Of a stretch of DNA of 27,466 bases, positions 7,448 to 14,734 are shown in pieces; positions within the stretch are counted from its first letter, which is position 1; each line of letters starts with the position of its first letter. The notes under the pieces are model-generated. The model searched no databases, was not told the origin of the DNA, and saw only the letters and a list, made by a program, of their open reading frames with translations. Source of the stretch: Candidatus Hydrogenedentota bacterium (GTDB lineage Bacteria; Hydrogenedentota; Hydrogenedentia; Hydrogenedentales; SLHB01); the NCBI GenBank assembly GCA_026387845.1, contig JAPLKX010000094.1:1-27466 (forward strand). Reading direction: 5' to 3'. Made by a program: the position numbers and the translations under genes.

Positions 7448-8634
7448 TAACTGCGCCAAGCATCGATCAGCGCCTGCACGTTTCGCTGCACAGGCTCGTC
7501 GTAGCGGATGACGTTGTCCACGGGCGAAAGGATAAACCCGCCGCCGGGCGCCACCGTCGTCATCGCCGAGTGCACGGCATCCCGCACCTCCTCGGGCCGG
7601 CCCATTTCCACCGTCATGCACCCGTTGACGCCGCCCCACAGGCACATCCGGCCTTGTGTCTTCTGCTTGAGGAGCGGGAAATCGGCGTACGCGTCCTGTA
7701 CGGGATCGAGCCCGATCAGCGCGTCGATGCCGGCTTCGAGCATGAGGTCGAGCAGCGGCATGTAGCCGCTCGTCGTGATCGAGCCGAGCCGCGCGCCCGC
7801 CGCGTGAGCGAGATCCGAGTCGCGCCGCACATGCGGCAAGATGAACCGCCGGTACATGTCCGGCGAGACGAAATCGGCCGTCTCATACCACGCGCGGCGG
7901 ATAAACAAGTCCAAGCCCTCGTCGAGCATCACGCTCATTCGGCCCCGGTTCCATTCCGCAATGATATCGAGCACGCCCCCCGCAAGTTCGGGCTGTTCCA
8001 TCATCATCATCACCATCTCGTGCATGCCGCACAGCCAGCAAGCAGCATCGAACAACACGCCCCACTCGCCTGTCACCAGCAGCCCGTGTTTGTCGGCGAT
8101 CTTTTTGGCGTGCCGCGCGTTCTCACGGAAATCGGCGATGTGCCGGTTGGTCGGCGGCGCCAGGACGTGACGCAGTGGCGCAAGGTGCTCCTCGCGCCAA
8201 ACCAGCCGCTTGACCGCACGCGGGATTACGAAATCGTCGAACAGGGCGATCCGGTCGTTGTGCGTGAAGTCTTTGGAAAGCTCGACGGCGGTGTGAAGCC
8301 GGCCCGCGGGCGTGACGTACTCCCGGTGCAGGACGGGCCGCGCACCCGCCCGTTCCTCGAGCCAGTCGCGCACCTCGACGTCCGGCGGAAACTCGACGGG
8401 CAGCCCGCGCAGGTTGCCGATCTCGGGCATCGGCACGGGCCGCCGCATCGGCCGCATCGGAATTGCCACTGTCACGTCCAGCCCCATCGCCAACTGCCGC
8501 TCGACGAACTCCGCCACGTCAGAGCACTGCTCGCGCAGCCCTTTGAACAGCATGAAACAACACGGCGTCCGATCCGGCTCCCGGCATGACAACGCCGACA
8601 GCATCCGCTCCCTTGACGACCACTCGGAATTCAT
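7420..8634 (-). CDS. URO-D (uroporphyrinogen decarboxylase) family protein, probably not a heme enzyme
   Basis: The C-terminal half has the pattern of the URO-D / corrinoid methyltransferase superfamily: SPDMYRRFILPHV, the barrel strand GIDALIGLDP, LWGGVNG and GGGFILSPVDN. In methylcobamide:CoM methyltransferases the zinc site includes an H-x-C-G motif after the SPDMY helix. Here that place reads SITTSG, so the usual zinc ligands are missing and the reaction is unknown. The frame is open up to 8709, but its first 25 codons are translated repeats, so ATG 8634 (MNSEWSSRERML) is chosen, giving 404 residues. No clear ribosome site is visible. The last nine codons come from repeat copy B. Confidence 0.75.
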   Translation of the reverse strand: MNSEWSSRERMLSALSCREPDRTPCCFMLFKGLREQCSDVAEFVERQLAMGLDVTVAIPMRPMRRPVPMPEIGNLRGLPVEFPPDVEVRDWLEERAGARPVLHREYVTPAGRLHTAVELSKDFTHNDRIALFDDFVIPRAVKRLVWREEHLAPLRHVLAPPTNRHIADFRENARHAKKIADKHGLLVTGEWGVLFDAACWLCGMHEMVMMMMEQPELAGGVLDIIAEWNRGRMSVMLDEGLDLFIRRAWYETADFVSPDMYRRFILPHVRRDSDLAHAAGARLGSITTSGYMPLLDLMLEAGIDALIGLDPVQDAYADFPLLKQKTQGRMCLWGGVNGCMTVEMGRPEEVRDAVHSAMTTVAPGGGFILSPVDNVIRYDEPVQRNVQALIDAWRSYVDAASSPR

Positions 8635-8638
8635 AGGA

Positions 8639-8665
8639 TGTAGACTGTAGGCTGTAGACTGTAGG
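8639..8665. repeat. Short tandem repeat (TGTAGACTGTAGGC type)
   Basis: Two nearly complete 14-base units of TGTAGACTGTAGGC lie immediately upstream of the URO-D-family start. Repeats of this kind occur between genes in many environmental genomes. Here they account for the spurious upstream extension of the neighbouring reading frame. They may overlap that gene's promoter, but no hexamers were recognised. Confidence 0.6.
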
Positions 8666-8679
8666 AAAGGCAAGTGCGC

Positions 8680-8748
8680 ATGTGGACGCGACGTCGCGTC
8701 ATTTTGCATCTCATTCTACGATGAAGCGGCGAGGACGCCGCTTCCACG
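8680..8748. repeat. Composite palindromic dispersed repeat, copy C
   Basis: This is a degenerate copy of the family at 1987 and 7364. The left part contains GTGGACGCGACGTC. The right part (8721-8748) has arms GAAGCGGCG and CGCCGCTTC around AGGA. It lies between the divergent URO-D-family and sigma-factor genes, so it is not purely a terminator. Confidence 0.65.
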
Positions 8749-8867
8749 AGACCGCAGGGAAGGGGAGATTTTGGCGTACGCTGAACCGTTTCGCCTTGTC
8801 ATACGTCTATAATGGCAACGATGCAAGACACTCAGCAAAGACTTCGGGATGAATTGTCGGTCCTTCG

Positions 8868-9377
8868 ATGCCAGCAAGGCAGCATCGAGCGCTCGACCAA
8901 CTCGTTTTGCGTTGGCACCCCCGGCTGCTGCGGTACGCGCAATTCCATGTCGGCTCGCCCGAAACAGCCGACGACGTGGTCCAAGATACCTGGATCGCCG
9001 TTGTCCACGGCATTGGCGGGCTGGCCGACCCTTCCGCGTTTCAGGCGTGGGCGTACCGGATCGTCACGAACAAATGCCGGGACTGGCAGCGCCGCCGGAG
9101 GATGGAACGCAGCGTGTTTGCTGAGTCCGCGCAGCAGGCTCTTGAAAACGCCGCCTCACGGCCTGCCGCGGGCTCGATGGAAGCGGAAGCGCTCGAGAAC
9201 GCCTTGTCCACCCTCGACGCCGACGACCGAACCTTGGTGAGGCTGTATTACTTTGAAGAACTGACCGTGTCACAGGTTGCCGACGTATTCGGCATTCCGG
9301 CGGGGACAGTGAAATCCCGGCTGCACCGCTGCCGCGAGACGCTCCGCAAACAGTTGGAGGAAACGAATCGTGAATGA
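8868..9377 (+). CDS. ECF (RpoE-type) sigma-70 family sigma factor; likely frameshifted N-terminus
   Basis: ECF sigma factors direct RNA polymerase to stress- or signal-specific promoters. Region 2 is visible around ETADDVVQDTWIAVV and the following helix SAFQAWAYRIVTNKCRDW. Region 4 is LDADDRTLVRLYYFEELTVSQVADVFGIPAGTVKSRLHR, with a clear helix-turn-helix. The open frame starts at ATG 8868 without a ribosome site (169 aa). The frame starting at 8812/8821 reads MQDTQQRLRDELSVLRCQQG, a classic ECF N-terminus, and would join this frame at about 8885-8890 if one base were restored. The true gene therefore probably runs 8821-9377. It overlaps the next gene by 8 bases. A TATAAT hexamer at 8808-8813 may be its -10 element. 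Confidence 0.88.
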   Translation: MPARQHRALDQLVLRWHPRLLRYAQFHVGSPETADDVVQDTWIAVVHGIGGLADPSAFQAWAYRIVTNKCRDWQRRRRMERSVFAESAQQALENAASRPAAGSMEAEALENALSTLDADDRTLVRLYYFEELTVSQVADVFGIPAGTVKSRLHRCRETLRKQLEETNRE

Positions 9378-9750
9378 AAATATGAATAGGGCATACCACC
9401 GCATCTTGTTTGACAAAAACGCGCCCGGCGAAGATGCCGACGCCGCCGCCAGAGAAAAGTTGCAGGAGGAGTTTTCCCGCAAACACCGGCTCACCATGTG
9501 GATCATGTGGGGATTCCTTGCCTTTGAGGGCGCCATGATGGTGGCGTTGATGTTGGCGTTCGTGATCGAGTCGAACACCAAGACGCTCATTGCACTGGCG
9601 GCGTTGTTCATTGTCTCGTTCGAGGTTACAGTGCTGATGAAGCTCTGGTATTGGGTCGTCCATACGCGGCTGCTGCTGGTTCGCGAGGTCAAGGAGATGC
9701 GGCTTGAACTGGCCGACCTCGCCGCGCGCACGTCGCCGCCTCAAGAGTAG
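9370..9750 (+). CDS. Small membrane protein, likely partner (anti-sigma-like) of the ECF sigma factor
   Basis: The gene starts at GTG 9370 inside the end of the sigma gene, which implies translational coupling. The 126 residues comprise a charged cytoplasmic N-terminus of about 40 residues, two hydrophobic helices (about 43-66 and 72-96) and a C-terminal helical tail with coiled-coil character (LLLVREVKEMRLELADLAAR). No zinc-binding anti-sigma motif (HxxxCxxC) is seen. Overlap with an ECF gene is the classic position for an anti-sigma or sensor, but the role is inferred from context only. Confidence 0.7.
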   Translation: MNENMNRAYHRILFDKNAPGEDADAAAREKLQEEFSRKHRLTMWIMWGFLAFEGAMMVALMLAFVIESNTKTLIALAALFIVSFEVTVLMKLWYWVVHTRLLLVREVKEMRLELADLAARTSPPQE

Positions 9751-9815
9751 CCGCTGCCTTCTCTGCCCGCATTGGAACTGTTAAACTGTACAGCGACGGG
9801 AGCGGGAGATGCCGA

Positions 9816-10703
9816 ATGAGTGATCTGCAGGTGGTTCTGGGGTTTGACATGGAGACGGATATCGGCAGTTGGACGCCGTTCTACGAGGGGCTTCAGCACG
9901 GCACGCCTGTGATGCTCGATATGCTCGACAAGCATGCCGTCCCCGCCACGTTTTTCTTCACCGGCGACAGCGCAAAGAAACACCCCGAGGTAGTTGAAAC
10001 GGTCAAGGCGCGGGGGCACGAGATAGGCGCGCATACCCTGTTCCATGAAACAGTCGGCGATTCACTATATGAAATCCCAGGCATGCTGCCGGTACTGCCG
10101 GAGGAAGTGCCACACCGTTTGCGGCTCTGCACAGAACTTGTTGAAGAGGCGGCGGGCGTGCGGCCGGTGTCGTTCCGGTGCCCGCGCCTGTTTGGATCGA
10201 CGGCGGTGGTCAACGCGCTGGATTCGTTGGGGTATGTGGCGGACGCGACCTACCCGATGTTCTTTTTCCGTGACCGGCTCACGCCGTATCACCCAAGCAG
10301 GGCCGATTGGACGCAGCCCGGCGACCTGCGAATCGTCGAGCTTCCCAATTTCGCGGACCTGTCGATGGAGTCCAAGGACCCATACGGCAGGGATATGGAC
10401 CAGTGGCCGCTGTACAGGACCGAAGGCGCGGACGCGATGATGCGTCACATCGACGGGTTTATCGGTTACGCGCGGTCGCGGGGCGTGACGCCTTTCCTGT
10501 GTTTCTACTTTCACCCGTGGGAGTTTCATCCGATGCCGCAGGGCGAGATCCACTCGAGCGAGGGCAGCGTGCGGCCCGACCCGTTCATCACGAAAAACTG
10601 CGGCCCCCACGCGGCCGGCCAGCTCGACCGGCTCATCTGCAACCTACTCGATCTCGGCGCCGAATTTCTCGAAGCCCGGCAGGCGGCCGAGCGCTGGCAG
10701 TAG
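9816..10703 (+). CDS. Polysaccharide deacetylase family protein (NodB homology, CE4)
   Basis: The 295-residue protein has the NodB-homology motifs of metal-dependent polysaccharide or peptidoglycan deacetylases. Motif 1 is FDMETD (D11, E13), followed by ATFFFTGD. Motif 2 is HTLFH (H73, H77), the metal-binding histidines. Motif 3 is FRCPR (R121, P123). Such enzymes remove N- or O-acetyl groups from sugars. There is no signal peptide, so it acts in the cytoplasm or on an unusual substrate; CE4-like enzymes of this length also include amidases acting on small molecules. GGGAG lies about 8 bases before ATG 9816. The gene ends 24 bases from the convergent M24 gene with no terminator in between. 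Confidence 0.88.
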   Translation: MSDLQVVLGFDMETDIGSWTPFYEGLQHGTPVMLDMLDKHAVPATFFFTGDSAKKHPEVVETVKARGHEIGAHTLFHETVGDSLYEIPGMLPVLPEEVPHRLRLCTELVEEAAGVRPVSFRCPRLFGSTAVVNALDSLGYVADATYPMFFFRDRLTPYHPSRADWTQPGDLRIVELPNFADLSMESKDPYGRDMDQWPLYRTEGADAMMRHIDGFIGYARSRGVTPFLCFYFHPWEFHPMPQGEIHSSEGSVRPDPFITKNCGPHAAGQLDRLICNLLDLGAEFLEARQAAERWQ

Positions 10704-10727
10704 CGCAACCATGAGTTTGTGTCTGCG

Positions 10728-11894
10728 CTACTGGGTGAGTTCCTTGTCCATCTTTGGGCTGAACGGCGCGGGCCCGTTCTCGGTGATCTCGTAGCCGGTC
10801 TCGATCCGGGCGCCGTTCCACTCGGGATGCCCAAAGAAGCTCACGTCAATGCAAACCGTCATCCCGGGTTTAAGGGCGTCTTTGCTGTGCGGGCCGAAAA
10901 ACGGGGCTTCGGCCTCGTGGAGGCCGATGGTGTGCGCAAACGGGCAAACCAGGTATTTCAGCAAGCCGTTTTTCTCGTAATAGGCGCGGCCCGGCGCGTC
11001 GATCTCGCTGCCCTTCCGGCCCGGCACGAGTTGGGCTTTCGTCAAGCGGAACACTTCCTTGAGATGCTTCAGGCATTCGCGTTGGGACGGCGTGAACTCG
11101 CCCGACACCGGCAGCGTGTGGCCAACCACGCCCGCATACCCGCGCACCTTCGGCGCAATGCCGATCATCACCATTTCGCCGGCTTGGAGCCGCTTCGTCG
11201 TGGCTGTCGGCACCACCGCATTGGCCCGCGCACCCGATCCCACGATCGCGCTGAACCCGAACCCCGTTGCGCCCCGGCTCCTGGCCGCATGCTCGCCCGC
11301 GGCCGCAACTTCGATCTCCATGGCGCCGGGCTTGACCGCTTTTACCATCGCGTCATAACAGTAGTCGGCCAGGCCGAATGCCGCCCGGATTTGCTCGCGT
11401 TCCCACGCCGATTTGTTAAAACGCAATGAGACGAAGTCATCGGTAATATCGACTAATTCCACACCTTTGAAACCTTCCGTGATCTGCCGGTAACAATCGG
11501 CAGGCATCCGGCCGCCACCCACCAGGCCCGCACGCCGGATCGTCCCTTCCCGCGCCTTGAGTTCCTTGAACAGCGACGGGAAATCCGTGATAGTCGCGTT
11601 CGGGTATTCTTCGTCCGGAACCATGAACACGGGGAAATTCCGCGTCTCCGTGATCGCGCTGTCCAACTTGGCGAACGGCTCGCTTTCCGGCCCACCCAGC
11701 AACATCGCGCTGCCGTCTTTCAACACCAGCACGGCCCCGCTCTCAAACTGCGGGCACCACCCCGTCAGGTACCAGCCGTTGCCGATGTTGAATTCATCGT
11801 AATAAACCAGCGCCAGGTCCAAGTCCCTCGCCTTCAGAATGGCCTGAACCTGAGAAAGCCGGGCATCCCGTTCTTTCTGATCGAGGTATCCCAT
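10728..11894 (-). CDS. M24 (creatinase/aminopeptidase-fold) protein with incomplete metal site
   Basis: The 388-residue protein has a creatinase-type N-terminal domain (1-155) and a pita-bread M24 domain. M24 peptidases bind two metals through Asp, Asp, His, Glu, Glu. Here the first Asp position reads GEMVMIGIAP (G245) and the second GYAGVVGHT (V256). H321 (AHTIGLHEAEAP) and E365 (ARIETGY) are kept, and the first Glu is D350. With both Asp gone it is unlikely to be a normal Xaa-Pro peptidase; creatinase, a non-metal family member, is a precedent for another reaction. AGGAG lies 7 bases before ATG 11894, so the start is secure. Confidence 0.85.
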   Translation of the reverse strand: MGYLDQKERDARLSQVQAILKARDLDLALVYYDEFNIGNGWYLTGWCPQFESGAVLVLKDGSAMLLGGPESEPFAKLDSAITETRNFPVFMVPDEEYPNATITDFPSLFKELKAREGTIRRAGLVGGGRMPADCYRQITEGFKGVELVDITDDFVSLRFNKSAWEREQIRAAFGLADYCYDAMVKAVKPGAMEIEVAAAGEHAARSRGATGFGFSAIVGSGARANAVVPTATTKRLQAGEMVMIGIAPKVRGYAGVVGHTLPVSGEFTPSQRECLKHLKEVFRLTKAQLVPGRKGSEIDAPGRAYYEKNGLLKYLVCPFAHTIGLHEAEAPFFGPHSKDALKPGMTVCIDVSFFGHPEWNGARIETGYEITENGPAPFSPKMDKELTQ

Positions 11895-12095
11895 TTCGCG
11901 TCTCCTCTACACCCTTGGCGGTTTGCAGGCTATTCTACTGACTCGCCGGCAAAAGAACAAAGGATCCGCTTATTTGGTTCGACTATTGGAACTGGATGCT
12001 CACACAGTTTGCGACATTCCCCGCAACCTGTCATGATGCCTGTTGACCACGTTGCGCGAGTGCTACAAGCTGCAAAAGGATTTGGATTCGTGGAA

Positions 12096-12963
12096 ATGCG
12101 ACACCTCTTCTGGTTATCACTTCTGGTTCTTGCCTCTGGTTTTTGTTTGACGGCTGAGGAAGCCGACGCGCGGTCACCCGAGGCTGTGCGGGCCCAATTG
12201 CTCCTGACGGCTGCCGCGGGTATCGTATCGCACCCGGGTTTGCGTGTAGCGGCGCGCGGAGAAATGCATCCGGAAGGCGGCTGGGGAAAAGCCAGACCTG
12301 GTTTGCCTGCCTGAGGCGGTCGATTTCGGCTGGCTCTACCAGAAGGCGCGCGAAGACGCACTGCCCATCCCCGGTCAGTACACCGATTTTCTTTCCAATC
12401 TTGCCAAAGAACTCAAAATCTGGATATCCGCCGGATGCCTCGAAAAAGCCGGCGACAAAACCTACAACGCCGCCGTACTCATCGACCGTACGGGTGCAAT
12501 TGTGCTCAAGCACAGGAAAATTAATACACTGCCCGATCTTACAGCCCACCTCTACGACGCTGGAACCGCACAGGATATCAACGTGGTTGATACCGAGTTT
12601 GGACGAGTGGGAGTCACCATTTGCGCCGACAATTTTGACATCGACCATCCACAGAAGGTGGCTGATTTGGGCGCATGGCTGCTCATCACGCCTCACGGTT
12701 TTGCGGAAAAGCAAAGTGACCTGCTCGATAACGGCGTCAGCTTTATAAACCACATCAAAAAAGTGGCCAAAAAGACGAAGCTCTGGGTAGTAGGCACAAA
12801 CACCGGACTGTCAACGGTTGCGGGCGGCAAGTGGAAAGGTTATCGGCACAGCGGCTGTTCAACCATCGCCGATCCCGCTGGTAAAGCGGCGGCAATTGGC
12901 AGGTTTATAGAACCGGATCTCGTAATCTTTGATATTCCTGCACCGCCCCCTCCACCCGAGTGA
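12096..12963 (+). pseudogene. Exported nitrilase / carbon-nitrogen hydrolase family gene, frameshifted
   Basis: Two frames form one gene. The first opens at ATG 12096 with a signal peptide (HLFWLSLLVLASGF) and runs to about 12250. The second runs to the TGA at 12961-12963 and contains the nitrilase catalytic triad: Glu in CLPEAVDFGW (codon 12313), Lys in KHRKIN (codon 12517) and Cys in VTICADN (codon 12622). Removing one base near 12250-12260 joins them through VARAEKCIRKAAGEKPDL, the usual helix before the catalytic Glu. Nitrilases hydrolyse amides or nitriles. Because the triad is intact, either a recent mutation or a sequence error explains the break. The gene stops about 100 bases before the mobile element. 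Confidence 0.75.
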
Positions 12964-13065
12964 GTGGAGCGCAACGTTTCGAGGCACAGGCATCATAGCG
13001 CGCCGCGCCGTTTATGCCGATGTGGCGAAGGATTTTGTCGACACGGTCGCATCGGCTAGAAGAGA

Positions 13066-13111
13066 ATGGCGTACCCGGAGGGACTTGAACCCCCAACCCC
13101 TTGGTCCGTAG
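13066..13111. repeat. Left attachment site: tRNA-Arg 3' fragment (46-bp direct repeat)
   Basis: It is identical over 46 bp to 22068-22113. On the minus strand it runs from the anticodon loop (CTACGG) through the T arm to the encoded CCA end. It lacks the 5' half of the tRNA, so it is not a functional gene. This is the chromosomal 3' end displaced when the element integrated and restored the tRNA with its own copy. Confidence 0.92.
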
Positions 13112-13400
13112 ACAGTAAAATGGGTTTGAGGGCTCACGCCATACTGGCTGTAACCTCTTGAATAACATCATACTACAGGATAGATGAGTTTTGCAAGCGT
13201 TTTATTCATACTACACAATTTCACCCCGTTGCATGTAGTCTACACACTTGGACGGGGTAGGGGGTGGGGGGGAGGGGGGACCCGGCCCTCGTGTATAGAG
13301 GAGGTACACCCCCTGCGGAGATTTTTTTCAGAAAAATCGGCCTATACTGGGTTGTTCCATGGTGGAACGGGCAAACACCGCCGTTGGGCGGGGACCGGGA
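13112..13400. other. Left end of the element: non-coding, with candidate integrase arm sites
   Basis: No convincing gene is present. CATACTACA occurs at 13169-13177 and again at 13207-13215. TACTACACAATT at 13209-13220 is repeated exactly at 21984-21995 by the other end. TGTAGTCTACA (around 13234-13244) is a related inverted motif. GGCTGTAACC (13146-13155) is the perfect reverse complement of 22004-22013. Such arrays beside an att core are typical of arm-type sites bound by tyrosine integrases or excision factors. An AT-rich inverted repeat (about 13320-13338) follows the G-rich tract. Confidence 0.5.
13254..13279 (+). other. Putative G-quadruplex tract
   Basis: Four uninterrupted G-runs of 4, 5, 7 and 6 bases are separated by one- or two-base loops (TA, T, A). 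This fits the strict quadruplex pattern with very short loops, which favours stability. It lies in the non-coding left end of the element, between the att-proximal repeats and the last gene. Confidence 0.6.
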
Positions 13401-13937
13401 TTACTTGCGGCTCATGCGCAAAGCTTTTGTCTTGGTTGCGGTCGCTGCCGCGCCTTTTACTCTCCGCAATTCAGCGCGGCCCTTTTTCAGCATGAGTCCC
13501 AACAGGTCGTTCAAATGAGGCAGCATCCGCTCACGCACCTTCTGTGATGCGCGTAACAGTGGTTGGGGAATCCCTCGCACCTCAGTGAGAGAGTCCTTAT
13601 CTGGCTGCGACTCCTTAAACGCAGCAAACCAGCCGCCTTCATCATAAACCAACGTAATGCCACGGATGGCGACGCGCCAGCCTTCCTCGAAATGACAGTA
13701 GCCCAATTCATGACCTTCTGCATCTTGCCCCCGTCGCGAGGCGGGTCGTTTGAGTTCCGTTTCCGGAAAAAACCAGGCCTCGACTCTTATGCCCGTGTGA
13801 TCAAGTGCCCTTTCGAGTTCTGCAATTGCCTTGCTCGCCGGATGGCCAGCAGCGCGTTTCGTTCTCTGCCGAAGTCTTGCGTCGCTGAGTTGTGGCGCGA
13901 GATCGGCAATTTCTTTGAGCAGTTTTGCGTCAACCAT
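13401..13937 (-). CDS. Hypothetical protein of the element (178 aa), candidate cargo
   Basis: The ATG at 13937 is preceded by AAGGAG about 7 bases upstream, which supports a real gene. The protein has a helical N-terminus, a central part with aromatic strands (YCHFEEGWRVAIRGITLVYDEGGWFAAF, about residues 80-107) and a basic, Lys/Arg/Ala-rich C-terminus (about 150-178) that could bind nucleic acid. No family is recognised. It is the element gene nearest the left att site, a place where satellites and prophages often carry accessory genes. The next gene upstream, at 14001, may be co-transcribed. Confidence 0.65.
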   Translation of the reverse strand: MVDAKLLKEIADLAPQLSDARLRQRTKRAAGHPASKAIAELERALDHTGIRVEAWFFPETELKRPASRRGQDAEGHELGYCHFEEGWRVAIRGITLVYDEGGWFAAFKESQPDKDSLTEVRGIPQPLLRASQKVRERMLPHLNDLLGLMLKKGRAELRRVKGAAATATKTKALRMSRK

Positions 13938-14000
13938 TATGTCTCCTTTCTTGACATGTGGTCGTGCTTGCGCCAGTCAATGCTTTTGAAAACCTGACGG

Positions 14001-14393
14001 TTATTCTACGCGCTCACACTCGTAATGGACAGTCTCCCAGTCTGAGCCGTTTGAACTGGTCTGACCTGTGCAGATTCCTTGGTTCCCCTGAACTGTGATC
14101 GTCGGTTCGACAATGGCGTACCCATTGGCGCCGATATATCTGGCGCGAACGAGTCCGCCTTCGTCGACGTCATAAGTCCCGGTCACCCATTTACTGCCGG
14201 ACATGGTAGCGAACGTGCCATCTCTCCAGAAAATGTAGGGGTACTGGACGTTGCTCTCGGCATCGGTAAAGACCCAGTGGCCTTCAATTCCTCCAGATGT
14301 CGGCGTCTCTGCGCTTGACTGCGGGCAGCTTGAGAGCAGCGCGATCAGTGAGAGGCAAAGAGCAGCAGCAACTACAGCCGTTTGGAATTTCAT
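14001..14393 (-). CDS. Small lipoprotein, hypothetical (130 aa), candidate cargo
   Basis: The N-terminus is a clear lipoprotein signal: MK start, hydrophobic core AAALCLSLIALLSSC with the lipobox LLSSC, and C23 as the lipidated residue. The mature 107 residues look like a small beta-rich domain (GHWVFTDAESNVQYPYIFWRDG, then GTYDVDEGG), similar in style to lipocalin-like domains. AAGGAG lies about 9 bases before ATG 14393. A membrane-anchored lipoprotein carried by a prophage-like element can block superinfection by other phages. That role is possible here but not shown by the sequence. Confidence 0.72.
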   Translation of the reverse strand: MKFQTAVVAAALCLSLIALLSSCPQSSAETPTSGGIEGHWVFTDAESNVQYPYIFWRDGTFATMSGSKWVTGTYDVDEGGLVRARYIGANGYAIVEPTITVQGNQGICTGQTSSNGSDWETVHYECERVE

Positions 14394-14473
14394 GGCCCGG
14401 TCTCCTTTCAGTCCGTGGTGGTATGTCGAGCAGCCGGAGCCGCGCCCGTTGCGATGCGGCCCCGGCTGTGGTA

Positions 14474-14734
14474 TTACTCGGAAACGATTTTCGGTCTCCT
14501 GTGTTTGAGAATGATTTCCGCTGCCTCTCGATCGAGTTCGGGATCGGGTGTCAGTGGCTTCGGTTGCTTCGACCGCAGGTAGGCATCCAGTTCGGACAGG
14601 GCGTAGCGCGGGCAGCGGCCAAGGCGTGAGGGGCGTGGGAACTGCGGATCCCGCCGTTGCATCTTGTAGAGTCCCGAGGGCGTGATGCTGAGGTATGCAG
14701 CAGCCGCCCGCACTGTCAGCCAGGTTTCAGGCAT
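14474..14734 (-). CDS. AlpA/MerR-like helix-turn-helix protein (excisionase or regulator)
   Basis: The 86-residue protein opens with a winged helix-turn-helix of the AlpA / phage excisionase type: TWLTVRAAAAYLSITPSGLYKMQ, then FPRPSRLG and ALSELDAYLRSK, where AlpA proteins have FPxPxxLG and xxxEVxxWL. AlpA-type proteins switch on excision or satellite genes. The gene starts on the base right after the TGA of the preceding gene, with GGAGG inside that gene's last codons, so translation is coupled. In Gram-negative phage satellites an AlpA regulator is a common component. Confidence 0.8.
   Translation of the reverse strand: MPETWLTVRAAAAYLSITPSGLYKMQRRDPQFPRPSRLGRCPRYALSELDAYLRSKQPKPLTPDPELDREAAEIILKHRRPKIVSE

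Noticed and set aside
7570..8589. 339-codon open frame on the plus strand
   Set aside because: Shadow of the URO-D-family gene, with His/Arg-rich low-complexity translation.
13012..13022. Phage defence island beside the element
   Set aside because: No restriction, toxin-antitoxin, CBASS, retron or similar signature was found in the element or its flanks; cargo genes are unknowns only.
13066..13111. A second tRNA-Arg gene
   Set aside because: Only the 3' part from the anticodon loop is present; there is no D arm or 5' acceptor strand, so it is the att duplicate, not a gene.
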